The notes: generated by a model from the sequence alone, not told the origin. A stretch of DNA of 22,500 bases from Chara braunii (GCA_003427395.1 BFEA01000401.1:668222-690721), one strand, 5' to 3'; positions 1 to 9,362 are shown, counted from the first letter of the stretch. Translations and numbers: made by a program.

Positions 1-1509
1 GTATGTCCCACTTACATACACGTATCCTTTCCTCGTTGTATGTGAATGATTGTGATGAGGATGGGGAAAGTCGGCACCCAGCCGGATCGGGACAATCGGG
101 CCACATGGCATAAGCAAAGTTTCAGCACGTAAGTCCACCTAATCAGTTATTCAATCCCAAAAGTAAACGGTCGCAATGCTACATGCTCCGTTGCCTTTCA
201 TCCATCCGGCGAACCAATCCACAAAAATGTGAGTTCGATCGAATTAAGACGACAATAATCATTCATTGAGTGAGTGGTGAGCATGCATTCATAATCTTAG
301 CGAAATCTTTGTTTTGTTAGCCCAATTGATGCATATGTGTAAGAAATCTCACATACCCGAATCTTCAGCTGTCAAGAAACAGATCAACAAAAAAAACTGG
401 TAAGATCACATGGGTTTCCTAGTTCCTTAAATTCAACGTTGCTCCTTCGTGCGAGATTCGATTTAATTCAACAGGGACAGTCGATACCAAGGAAGCATCA
501 TATCATTCCGACATCCATTAGGTAGACAGGAGCAACGGAACACGAGAAAGAGAGAGGGGGGGCAACGAGGCGTAGCTTAACCGAAAAAGTGAGTTGAGAA
601 GACAAAGAGAGAACTCTGATCATACAAATAAGCTTGAAGGAGGGGGCAGCAACTGACTATTCGTCGTGGACTTAGCTTTTAAGAGCCAAAAGAAGGATAA
701 CATGAAAATCAAGGCGCACCGGTCTTCTGCTATCTGATAATGGCCCCTGGCTATGCAACCACTTGTACACGCATCCTTCTTACTCCAGTACATACGATCC
801 CAACCGTCATGCATCAACCTCCATACCACAGTGATCGTCACCCCACCAACTAAGCTTTTGTACCAACTTGCCTAGATCCCTCAGTTCATCGTGTCCACGC
901 TGCGCACAACCTTGCATACACTGCAGTCAGCTCGTCGAGACTTTCTGACTTGCTACTTGCACATCACATATCCACGACTTCCCTGAAGCTCGCAGATGGG
1001 TTGAGAGAGAGCTTTTCGGACGCGCTTGCGGATTTTATAGATGCGAAGAGAGGAATAGAAGATGGGGAATAGAAGATGGGGAAGAGTGGGGTGGAGTTAG
1101 GAGGGGGTGAAGAGAGGGTTTGGGTTAATCACCCGGGGAAAGCCATATCAATCCCTGTGAGTTCCTTCAGAGCCAATCAGATCATAGCGTGCAGGGAGTA
1201 ACCTCCTTACATGATGTCACTTGACGCAAGTTAACGGCTCGAATATCCTGGGGGCGGATCGGTAGGGAGTTCCTGTGTGGGATGAAGGCGGGAAGGAGAA
1301 AAGCGTGAAGAGTAGTGCGGAGCGGGACCAAGATTCAAACGAGAAGGAGTGGGGGAGAAGTGCGACGGGAGAGGAGATGAAAAACAATTATGGGTGAAGG
1401 AGGGAAGGCACGAAAAGGAGAAAGATGAAGATGGAATGGGTCGTAGCGGGAAAAGGGGAAAACTTGCATGCATGGTGCGAGTAAATTCGCAAAATTCATA
1501 AAATTCGCA
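1..1509. other. Stretch without a supported gene
   Basis: I see no convincing gene here. The open frames are short and low in complexity; those at 1231-1532 on the minus strand are Ser/Pro/Phe-rich translations of a purine-rich plus strand. Local features are a 14-bp unit (ggaatagaagatgg) repeated twice near 1052-1079, a G/A-rich tract at about 1050-1130, and the short repeat aaattcgcaa occurring twice near 1483-1510, just before the LINE homology begins. The stretch may be ordinary spacer or the target DNA of the downstream LINE. Confidence 0.5.
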
Positions 1510-1510
1510 A

Positions 1511-3340
1511 GGGCAGGAGAAGATTGCAGCATTACAAACCCGTATACAAGGACTTAAGGATCAACTATTCAAACACGCACAATATCGATGGCAAGGAGCC
1601 GAAACAAGGGCAAGACTATACAAATTTTTGACTGAAGGAACAATGGATTCTCACTTTTTCAACTTGGCAAAAACACGTGCACAAATAACATACGACTTTT
1701 ACAAAGATTTTTTCTCTTCACATATTGACAAATCGGATGCATTGTGACATGATCGTCAAATCCAAGAATTCATGGACCCCTTAAACAAATCATTAACACT
1801 CGAACAACGCGACACTCTAGAAGCCCCGCTCACAAAAAATGAGGTATGGACCACCCTCCTGCAAATGAAGGAGGAAAAGGCCCCCGGAGTGGATGATTTT
1901 CCTAAAGAGTTCTGGGAAACCACATGGGATTTCATGAGTCAGGACGTTATGGAGTTCTTTAACAAAGTATGGCTCACAGGGGAGATGGGAGAAAGGGTGG
2001 GCCAAGGAATATTAACCCTCCTATATAAAAAAAAGGATAAAATGGATATCAGGAACTACAGATCCATAACGCTTCTAACAGTCATGTACAAAATGCTATC
2101 TAAAGCCTTGGCAAACCGGATGATCCCGGTTATGGAGGACATCATCCACCCTGCCCAGACCGACTTTATGACAAATAGGAACATACAAGAAAATATTTTG
2201 TTGATCCATGAGGTCCTCCAACTCATGAGATACTTCCGACAAAACACGGCTCTGATCTTCACTGACTTTGAAAAAACCTATGACTATGTGGACTGGGTGT
2301 TTTTGGACAAGTGTTGAGAGAAAATGGACTTTGGACTGGATTTCAGCTGCTGGATACGAATACTCCACCAAAATTTTACTACCTGCGCTCATGTCAATGA
2401 AAATCTCGCGCCACCTCTACGCTTAGAACGATCGGTTCGCCAAAGGGACCCCATCGCCCTCTTCCTCTTTTTGCTCATTATGGAGGCTCTAGTCGCCAAC
2501 CTTCGGGCCAATAAAAATATCACTAAAATCCGCGCCACACGCATCCCGGAAGATGCAATTCCGGTGTGTTCACTATTTGCAGGTGACCTTACGATCATGG
2601 CAGAGGTCACCCACCGTAACATGGAGGAAATCCAACAGATGATGGAAAAATTTGCCAAAGTTTATGACATGACGATTAATTGGGGGTCTAAAACACAAGG
2701 ATGGTGGATCCATTATCAAGGGGGACGTCCTCTAGAATCACCACGCATTGCATGGATGCGACTAGAAACCCCAATGAGAATTCTCGGGATATCCATGACC
2801 GCAGAAGGACGCCCACCAATTAACGACGAATGGATCAACGCCCCGACCAAACACAAACTCGACAATCGGAAAAACAAACACACATCCTTGTTTGGCCGAG
2901 CCTTAGTTCTTAACAATGTCATCTTTGCAACACTTTGGTACAAATCCTTATTGTGGCCTTTGAGCAAAGCGGCCCTAAAGAGGCAAAGGAAAAAGGCAAC
3001 GGCCTTCTTGTGGAGGGGGGATGGAGAGCAGACCAACGTAATAAACCGCGTGGCCCAAGACTCAATTATCCAGCCAAAGGCAGGTGATGGCCTGGGAATA
3101 CTAGATCCATCCACATAAGTGCAGACACTGCGCATTCAATGGATAAAGAAGCTTATCTTTGCCCCCCTAAGCCCGTGGTGTGTCCTTGCTTTGGAACATC
3201 TGGCCCGGTTGGCTCCGACAATCCCCCATAAGGTCCACCCACTTACCTGGTTGGAGGACCGTTTTTGGACGATCCCACGTAAACTCCCACATGGAAGGGA
3301 AGGGTCGGAAGGAGGGGGACAGCCGCTGGACGATTTTTGA
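1511..3340 (+). pseudogene. LINE ORF2 fragment: reverse transcriptase domain
   Basis: This is the RT core of a LINE ORF2, which copies the element's RNA at a nicked target. One reading frame runs throughout, with stops at TGA 1745-1747, TGA 2315-2317, TAA 3116-3118 and TGA 3338-3340. Visible motifs, in order, are KAPGVDDFPKEFW (RT N-terminus, about 1878), an RNYRSITLL-type motif at about 2050, DFEKTYDYVDW (motif A, Asp present), RQRDPIALFLFLL (motif B, usually RQGDPLSPFLF) and FAGDLTIM at 2576-2599 (motif C). Motif C is normally [FY]ADD; here the first Asp is Gly (codon 2582-2584), so catalysis should be lost. Linker residues before the RT (about 1511-1740) are helix-forming, with RWQGAE near 1592. 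There is no start codon because the 5' part of ORF2 is missing. Confidence 0.88.
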
Positions 3341-3344
3341 CCAT

Positions 3345-3566
3345 CCTTGTTGAAAACCTGACGCAAACTCCCGCTCCCAGACCGAACCCACCCTACCCGG
3401 TGGGAGGAAGTCTATCGTCCTTGTTGAAAACCTGGCGCAAACTCCCGCTCCCAGACCGAACCCACCCTACCCAGTGGGAGGAAGTCTATCGTCCTTGTTG
3501 AAAACCTGGCGCAAACTCCCGCTCCCAGACCGAACCCACCCTACCCGGTGGGAGGAAGTCTATCGT
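3345..3566 (+). repeat. 74-bp tandem repeat, three copies, inside LINE ORF2
   Basis: Three head-to-tail units start at 3345, 3419 and 3493, each 74 bp. Only two variable positions are visible: copy 1 has ctgacgc where the others have ctggcgc, and copy 2 has acccagtg where the others have acccggtg. Each unit starts with ccttgttgaaaac. The unit is part of the ORF2 coding sequence (peptide core WRKLPLPDRTHPTRWEEVYR). Because 74 is not a multiple of three, the two extra units (148 bp) shift the downstream frame by one base. This matches what is seen: coding homology is in one frame before the array and in the next frame after it. The small divergence between copies suggests the triplication is young relative to the element's decay. 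Confidence 0.95.
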
Positions 3567-5040
3567 CAACCCCTCTTCGATAACAGATGGGTGATAGACA
3601 CGAGTGGTTGCCTTATGACGAGCTCATCCCCACCCTGGAAGAACTGGGTTAAACATGGAGTGCTTAGGGTGGGGGACCTCTGGGACAGTGAAAGGCAAGA
3701 CTGGAAAACAGGGGATCAAATGCGAGCATCGCTGCGGGACTGCCACCATGTAGAAGGGCGATTAGAAGACCTTATTGAGGTCATCCCGCTAGAATGATAC
3801 CAGATCCTTAAATGGGGCCCTGCCTTGATAGAAGGAGATTGGGTTGCAGACACAGGGACCCACTGAGTGTCGGCCTGATCCATATGGTTTCACCCCAAAT
3901 AGTTATGGTCGAATACTATGCTATCACCAGAACTGGCACGCTCCAAGGGGACAGAGCACCCTTCAAATGGAGAGAAATAACATCGTTGCACCGAGTGAGA
4001 GTTCTAGAAGAAAAGGGACAAAGGGTGGCATTCCAGCCCGACAAGCCTATCTGGGACTTGGCTCTGGACCCAGTAGAATGGATCTGGCAGCCCCGTCAAA
4101 AGAGGGGCGCCCTCAAAATGAAACACACCAGCCTGCACTAGTTAACGGTCAAAACTACCCACAAAATGCAAAGATCAAAACGGTACCTACGGGATTTGAT
4201 TAATGATAGATGGGACAAACACCTGAACGTGGACTGTGCCCTCCTTTCGCCAATCCAATGGTTCAAGGAACAAAAGTACAAGCCTATGAAAATCACTTGC
4301 CTGCAGTGGCAGATAGCCCATCGCCGTCTGTCCACAAACGACTGGTTAATTGACCGCACTAACCTGGAACAAAGAGGCTTGTTGCTCCCATGATGCCAGC
4401 GGTGTCAGAGTCTTTTCCCTTTCCACAAGAAGGCGGAAACCATCGAACATGTTTTCATGCAATGCCCGATTGCTCAATTCACATGGCGATGGTGGGATCG
4501 TATATGGCGAAAAATGGAACCGGACATCCCCTGGCCCTGGACTTGGCAAGCCATTCTGAAAGGACACTGGCCGTTAGCAGGAACAACCACGATCTTTGTA
4601 GAGAACATGTACAAACTGGGCAGGAGAGCGGTAATATGGGCACTATGGTGGCAGCGATATACCCTGGCTATGGAAAAAGTACGGGTGGAGGGGCCATAAA
4701 TCACTGAACAGATCCAGGAACAGATACACCTTGAACTTACATGCAAATGGGCGGACACAAAAACACAATTGAACCTTTTCAGACAGATTGAGACGTCAGG
4801 AGACGAATTATGGCATTCTGCACAGACTGGGTAGGGGGAGAAAGAGGAGGATGGATCGCAAAAGTAGAATGGAGTGGCGACAAAGGAGGAGGCCTGCAGG
4901 ACTTGGAAAAAATGATGGACTACCGTTTAGTTTTTAAGGACTGGACAAACATAGAGCCCTCGTTCCCATTACGCCCCTTCTTGGATTTCCCGGATCCCTT
5001 CCCACCCCATGCCCTGTCCCTGGCAGAAACCTTGTTCTGA
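3567..5040 (+). pseudogene. LINE ORF2 fragment: C-terminal region with zinc-knuckle motif
   Basis: This continues ORF2 beyond the RT core. LINE-like peptides include QPLFDNRW and HGVLRVGDLWD just after the array (frame shifted by the repeat), then a return to the original frame near 3850 with PIWDLALDPVEWIW, then CLQWQIAHRRLSTNDWL at about 4300. The CQRC...ETIEHVFMQCP pattern at about 4394-4471 is the C-X2-C...H-X4-C motif (zf-RVT type) typical of plant LINE ORF2 C-termini, thought to assist RNA binding. A TGA at 4391-4393 stands directly before the first Cys, and a TAA lies at 4697-4699. A further frame carries an acidic, Pro-rich end stopping at 5040, which I take as the probable C-terminus of ORF2. 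It has at least three frame changes and several stops, so it is a dead copy. Confidence 0.75.
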
Positions 5041-5906
5041 GTGTGAGAACTGACGACCTGATCCCTCCTGATCTTTCCTAGATCTGTGCCTATAAGCGGG
5101 CCCCCTCCCTGGTGCCCCCTGGGGAGGACTCCGCCATCTTTTCTTTCCCCTTTTGAAGGCTCAATTAAGGAGTTAACGCTGGGAATCCGGCTAGTCCACA
5201 CTACCCAGGACAACAGGTTTGGTGAGAGTAGGCAGGGAACAGTTTCAGTCTTCTCTGAAGGTGAAGAGATACAGACGGCAATGGTAGTACCCCAACGCAA
5301 TGTTGGCAGACCCACGTCAAATAGCAGGTGAGCAGGCACGGGATAAAGGAAAAAAAGGTCTTAAGTCTTATGGTCTTAAGGGCTCAAGGTTCAAAGAGGG
5401 CCCGGCTTGGGGGGGTCTGTTCGCCGGCACCTAAAGAGAGAGTCTGCTAGGTATATTAGTACTATCTGGTGCCCATGACTAAGGGCTGAAGAGACAGACA
5501 GGAGGTTGGAACAGGGGGGTAGATGGACTGTAGACTTAGGGTCATATTTTCTGACAGCAAGCAGTTAATGGTAGTCCATGGGTACTAAAAAGGGGGGTAG
5601 ATGGACTGTAGACTTTAGGGTCATATTTTCTCCAGCAGATGAATTTTTGCACAATCATGGTTTTCTCATCTATCAGCTGCTCAGTTAACCCCCCAGCCTC
5701 ACTGGGGCAGTCAATGCTGGCAGCCAGATTCTCACTTACTTTCTAATGTTTATCAACTGTTCAAATGGGATGCTGGACCCGTTTTCCAGCAGGCGTGGCT
5801 CCCCACCAATAGACTAGGGCAACCGGATCGCACATTAGGGGAGGCTGCTCATATCACCTTCCCTAGTGACGCTGCTCTGTTTAAAAAAAAAAAAAAAAAA
5901 AAAAAA
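5041..5906 (+). other. LINE 3' UTR with internal duplication and poly(A) tail
   Basis: This non-coding stretch lies between the end of ORF2 and the A tail. It holds a 40-bp direct duplication (5513-5552 and 5591-5631, starting aggggggtagatggactgta; the second copy has one extra t). Another block at 5774-5812 (starting tggacccgttttccagcagg) recurs at 35 of 39 positions in the retroposon at 7515-7810, so it may be a recognition element for the LINE machinery. The A tail is 5883-5906, followed by a non-homologous ggtatagag. No gene is seen here; the minus-strand frame at 4920-5339 is a shadow. Confidence 0.75.
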
Positions 5907-6238
5907 GGTATAGAGAAAAAAAATGGCACCGAAACAGTTTCGTCTCATCCATTCTCGTACTAAAACTAATTCAAGATTGATAAAATTCAAAAGCAATACC
6001 AACGCACGGAAATGAGAGGGTAAAAATCCTACGCTTGTCTACCTTCTTACTAAAAATTCATAGATCTTTCAAGGGAAAGTGCGGGAACATCCACCTGCAA
6101 GAAAGGACACGTCAGCGGGAGAAGCGCTCGTAACTTCCTGAGTTTCCAAATGTCGAACAAAATTCCTAGCGCGCTCGCTAGGGCGTGTGTAATTCCCTAC
6201 GTAGATGGATGGATTGCTGAAAAGAATTGCAAAGAAGT
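5907..6238. other. Short spacer between LINE tail and GIY-YIG pseudogene
   Basis: No independent gene is visible. On the minus strand another frame stays open from 6335 to 6069 and may be a frameshifted continuation of the GIY-YIG protein's C-terminus, but it has no recognisable motif. The A-rich start (5907-5960) and the poly(A) just before it mark the LINE insertion edge. Confidence 0.4.
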
Positions 6239-6889
6239 CTAAAAGAAACATCGTCTTAGACGTGAGAGGTCCTGGTTGGCTTGCGATTCCGTGCACTGAG
6301 ATGATCGCAAAAAGAGGGGTACCCCAAAAGCCCATGAGAGATCCGAAAAGAAAGAACTTAGGGCTTCAGAAGATCGTTTGGGTACAAAAGCAACGTCACA
6401 TGTGTACCTCCTCCCTTTCGTTTTCTTCTGTCTCTTTGGTCGAGGCGGATTCCTATCGTGTAGGTTAAGCCTGAGATTTGAGGACCATATTTTAATTAGC
6501 GATCGTTCGATCCTCTTCAGATCGTCGTCATTCTCAACAACCATCAACAAAATTGCTACATAATCATCCATAACTATTCTCCGTAGCCATTTGTACAAAG
6601 GTTGACATTTATGCTCCCTCTCATTAGTGCATGCAAGATGCTCCCTCCATCTATAATGAAGTGTTCTACTCGTGCGTCCGATGTATATCTTTCGGCATCT
6701 ATTTGAAATCAGTGCATATACACACTGCGCAAGGTTATCCCACACGATATGTTGATTCTCCCATAGATCGCGGAATTTCTCGGCCCATGGTACCACTCCA
6801 TGTAATGTGAGAATCACCAGCATGAGTCTAAGTGCAGTGTGAATCTGATTACATAGCACCCTGTCACTAATCCGCCATCTATAGATCAT
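6239..6889 (-). pseudogene. GIY-YIG endonuclease domain protein (fragment)
   Basis: The frame of 217 codons (stop included) encodes a GIY-YIG nuclease domain at about residues 57-145 (nt 6455-6721). These domains make single-strand nicks using a Tyr pair, Arg, Glu and Asn. Visible here are VYALIS (GIY position, Tyr58), KIYIGRTS (YIG, residues 68-74), Arg80 in YRWREHL, Glu128 in RIERSLIKIW and Asn142 in LRLNLHD, so the full catalytic set is present. A Lys/Arg-rich tail (PRPKRQKKTKGRR) follows. The in-frame stop just upstream (TAA near 6894) and Met1 may not mark the true start, since residues 1-50 look like the middle of a larger protein. GIY-YIG domains occur in Penelope-like retroelements, homing nucleases and DNA-repair proteins; no reverse transcriptase is visible nearby. 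It probably belonged with the CCHC/coiled-coil ORFs upstream on the same strand. Domain call firm, family assignment open. Confidence 0.75.
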
Positions 6890-7055
6890 GAGTTAATCCC
6901 AAATTGCCCAGACCTGGTCGAGGTCCATGTGTCATGCATCCATCAGGTCCGGATCTCTATCCGGATTCGTCTCTTCGTCTCTGGTGTCCGGTCTTGTGCT
7001 CGTGCGAAGGACCGCCTCTTGCATCCGTGCTCCAATCAACCCCTTAATTGCCTTA

Positions 7056-7367
7056 TCACGCATCATCGATACATTCTTTGCTGCACATAGACTGCAATTC
7101 GCCCATTGATTTCATACACAGAAAACTCCTGATACTCATACAGTAGTCTACAGTAACTACGTTTGTCCTCGTTCCGTTAGTCGTGATGTCTCTCCATCCC
7201 GCCATCAACTTCTTGTTGTCCATTATTATCGCCTTCTTCGCCTGTGACTGTGTCCTTGGTGTGCATGGGCCGCATGGCGTTGCCGGTTCCTCTATACGTA
7301 TCCCCAAGTTAGGTTGTCTAACCTGTTGAGGTCGAGGTGGTCTTGAAGGTGTAATCGACGTCTCCAT
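7056..7367 (-). pseudogene. Linker region between coiled coil and GIY-YIG domain (unrecognised)
   Basis: This open minus-strand frame overlaps the end of the coiled-coil ORF and leads toward the GIY-YIG ORF. It begins in a Thr/Ser/Pro-rich stretch (SRPPRPQQ) and continues with KKAIIMDNKKLMAGWRD, ending at a stop at 7056. No known motif is visible. The position suggests it is the middle of the same broken gene, joined by frameshifts, but a shadow frame cannot be excluded. The 6890-7055 stretch has several stops in all minus frames. Confidence 0.3.
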
Positions 7368-7514
7368 CCGCTCTCCTTGGTGGTCGTGTGGATGACGATG
7401 GAGTGTAAGGATCGTCCTCTTGCTCGAGTTCTCTCCTGGTCTGTTGTATCTCCCACTCCACCTCCTGTTCCATTACCTTCTTAGCACGTTCTTTGTCCCG
7501 TTCCTCCTTCAATT

Positions 7515-7516
7515 TT

Positions 7517-7547
<31 letters not shown>

Positions 7548-7572
7548 TTATTATTATTTTAATTTTTTTTTT
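7515..7572. repeat. TTTA/TTA microsatellite and T-run (retroposon tail)
   Basis: On the plus strand there are about eight TTTA units, then ATT repeats, then ten T residues at 7563-7572. On the minus strand this is the 3' tail of the retroposon at 7515-7810. A non-homopolymer (TAAA) tail differs from the pure poly(A) of the LINE at 5883-5906. Confidence 0.9.
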
Positions 7573-7810
7573 GTCCGAACAACCTGGGCGGATGCTAGGG
7601 ATGCTGATAAGAACAGATACCTCTAGCACTGCCAGGGAGGCTCCACCTATTGGTGGGGAGCATCACCTGCTGGAAAGCGGGTCCAACGTCCCTGAACATT
7701 GAGATTTGTCTGTATGAGTAGACATGCAATTGTAATGACTGTTTGTGTGAGCAGACATGCAATTGTAATAACTGCAGGCTACTGGGCACACCTCTAAGAA
7801 TGCAGTTTTC
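7515..7810 (-). mobile_element. SINE-like or truncated non-LTR retroposon with (TAAA)n tail
   Basis: A 296-bp block is flanked by TCAATT at 7509-7514 and 7811-7816, a likely 6-bp target-site duplication. On the minus strand it ends in an A-rich tail (A-run at 7563-7572 followed by TAA/TAAA repeats). Excising it together with one duplication restores a continuous coiled-coil reading frame, which is strong evidence for insertion. Its positions 7647-7685 match 35 of 39 bases of the LINE 3' UTR at 5774-5812. It also holds a tandem pair of about 31 bp (7711-7741 and 7745-7774, both containing gacatgcaattgtaat). No clear RNA polymerase III A and B boxes were seen, so a 5'-truncated LINE fragment is as likely as a SINE. 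Confidence 0.75.
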
Positions 7811-8365
7811 TCAATTGCACTAACTTCTGACGTAGTTCCTCTCTCTCCCTCTCAGGACTATCTTACTTCGCAAACCCCTTCTCAAGCTTCATGATCTCAC
7901 TCCTTAATTTCCCGGTGTCTTCTCGTTGCAGATCTCTATTCTGCATCTTTGATCTCAATTCATACATCTGTCCTGTCAGCTTCTCATGCAAAGTCCTCAG
8001 TTATCAGGCCATGGCTTCCATAAGTCGAGTGTCACTTATCTCCCCTTGCCTATTGATCTCGAGCTTGTGATGTTGATGTAGCTCCTTCTCTCCCTTCCGT
8101 CCCTCTTCTTCGTTCTTCTATCGTTCCTCCTCTGCCGATCCTCCCTCTTCTCCCTTTCCCTAACAATCTCTGAGCAAAGCTCCCTCATACAGCTGATATG
8201 CTCCATATCTTTCCTTTGCTGCCACCCCAGCCCACTATACATAGGGTAACTTCCCCCCGTGTTCTCATTGCTTGACGTCGCTCCCGCACGTTGCGGACAA
8301 TGCCGTGCAAAGTGGCCATCCTTCCCGCAAGCGTAGCACACCATCGTCCAACTTCTCCCAGACAC

Positions 8366-9098
8366 TACTCACTCGTGTGTGACGAACTACTTCCCGAACC
8401 CGTGCTATCTTTTGTACCCCTCCTTTTTGTATCATACCAACCCCATAAAAAAACCCTTTTCGTTTTCTTGATTTCGGGTGCCGCGTTTTTTGGCCCCCAC
8501 CTTTTGGACGCTTTTACGATTCCCGGATTCGTCTTTTCCTTTTGCAATTCGGGAGATACTTGGGAATTTAAGTGCGCCTTAGCGAGCGCACTGAGAATTG
8601 GGTGCGGCAGTTGGGATTTCCAGGATAAGCGGAACTTCGACGTGTCCTGTGTGAATGTTCTCGGTCGCGTCGGGGAAAACTCTTGGAATTCTGCAAGTTT
8701 TACGAATAGGCGCAGGACTTTCTTTTCCCACGTTGCTCTCTCGCGCGCGGATATGGTGATTTCAATTTTGAATTGGTTTAGGACGTAGGCGAGCTGTAAC
8801 TGTTTCGGTGCCTTTTTCTTTTGTTTTTTGTTGACGGCGCTACGCATGCAAAAGTTTTCTCCTCTCTGTCCCCCGCATCGCTCTCTCCCGCGCTCCTTTT
8901 TCCTTCCCCCTCCTCCTCCTCTCTCCTCGTAATTGTTTTTCTCCCTCCCTTTCTCTCTCCTGCTCAGTTCTTTGCGCGCCCATTTCCCCTTTCTTGATCA
9001 TCTGAATATTGGAACCGTCTTGCGCTACTTCTCGCGCCTTTTCTTCTCTCCGAGTAAAGCTCGTGAAGTCCGGTCGATCCTTCGATTACTCTTGCCCA
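8366..9098. other. Stretch without a supported gene
   Basis: Both strands are open for about 480 bases here (plus 8291-8788, minus 8847-8365), which points to base composition, not to coding. The minus-strand frame is Lys-rich and stops at 8365, where the CCHC ORF begins in another frame, so it could be a frameshifted N-terminal extension; no motif supports this. From 8850 to 8950 the plus strand is a long C/T-rich tract (ctctcc, cctcct repeats) of the kind found in plant promoters and 5' UTRs. Confidence 0.4.
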
Positions 9099-9292
9099 CC
9101 AATCAGACGCGGGGTACGGTAGGATGTGCCTATCGTGCGATGAGTCTAATTGGTTAATCTGGAGTCCCGAGGGATCAACATGGCTTCCACGGAGCGCTCC
9201 TCTCAAAGTCTTCTCCTCCTGCTTCTCCTCTTACACCTCAACCTTCCCTTCGCTTTCTTTCCCTTCTGTCTCCCTTGTCACAACTATAAAAT
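9099..9292 (+). promoter_or_regulatory. Possible promoter: CCAAT boxes and a TATA box
   Basis: CCAATCA occurs at 9099-9105, an inverted CCAAT (attgg) at 9149-9153, and a strong TATA match (TATAAAAT) at 9285-9292, about 130-190 bp downstream of the CCAAT boxes. The arrangement fits an RNA polymerase II promoter firing rightward, perhaps the U3 part of the gypsy element's 5' LTR or a host gene. These are short motifs, so this is suggestive only. Confidence 0.3.
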
Positions 9293-9362
9293 CCGCAAGC
9301 GCGTCCTCAAACCTCTCTTACGTTCTCGACTCCCGAGCCAGCTTCCAGGAAGCAGTGGCTAG
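9180..9362 (+). CDS. Short ORF with signal-peptide-like N-terminus (hypothetical)
   Basis: The frame runs from an ATG in a favourable context (aacATGGC) for 60 codons. The N-terminus reads MASTERSSQS followed by eight consecutive Leu residues, then a Phe/Pro-rich hydrophobic run and a Lys/Arg-rich end, which resembles a signal peptide or signal anchor. The protein stops at 9360-9362 without a mature domain, so it would be the first exon of a gene, a frameshifted relic, or chance. The TATA-like box lies inside it, which conflicts with a start at 9180 driven by that box. No splice donor was found that convincingly extends it. The CTTCTCCT-rich DNA alone can produce poly-Leu. Confidence 0.2.
   Translation: MASTERSSQSLLLLLLLLHLNLPFAFFPFCLPCHNYKIRKRVLKPLLRSRLPSQLPGSSG

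Larger units (their letters stand above)
1510..5906 (+). mobile_element. 5'-truncated LINE (non-LTR retrotransposon), plus strand
   Basis: The element starts inside ORF2, in the helical linker between endonuclease and reverse transcriptase, runs through RT and the C-terminal zinc-knuckle region to about 5040, has an about 840-bp 3' UTR, and ends in 24 A residues at 5883-5906. A copy cut off at its 5' end with an A tail at its 3' end is the usual product of target-primed reverse transcription. The 5' limit is approximate: frame-consistent homology reaches back to about 1510. No clear target-site duplication is visible on comparing the bases after the A tail with those before 1510. It is the same broad family as the minus-strand LINE at 15670-22040: both share the peptide RWQGA in the linker, PLNK ahead of the RT, and KEFWE at the RT N-terminus. 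It is not functional (in-frame stops, altered catalytic motif, tandem repeat). Confidence 0.85.
7318..8365 (-). pseudogene. CCHC zinc-knuckle plus coiled-coil protein, split by a retroposon
   Basis: Read on the minus strand, the first ORF (8365-8036) carries a CCHC zinc knuckle at 8297-8338: C-X2-C-X4-H-X4-C in VCYACGKDGHFARHC, a nucleic-acid-binding motif common in retroelement and RNA-binding proteins. A highly charged Glu/Arg helix follows (IVREREKREDRQRRNDRR). After a frame change near 8080 the coding potential continues in another frame (RTLHEKLTGQMYELRSKM, then KLRSEIMKLEKG) to about 7811, is interrupted by the 296-bp insertion, and resumes at 7512 with KEERDKERAKKVMEQEVEW, ending in an Asp/Thr/Ser-rich segment at 7318. 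Removing the insertion plus one copy of the duplication (302 bp) restores the frame across the site. Stops and frameshifts show it is dead. The ORF's first codon is GTG, so the real start lies upstream or is lost. Function unknown; association with the GIY-YIG ORF is inferred from strand and order. Confidence 0.65.

Noticed and set aside
3345-3566. CRISPR-like array
   Set aside because: The 74-bp units abut with no unique spacers and lie in LINE coding sequence; this is a tandem duplication.
8291-8788. Plus-strand 165-codon ORF
   Set aside because: It overlaps the antisense CCHC knuckle and another open minus frame; no motif and both strands are open.
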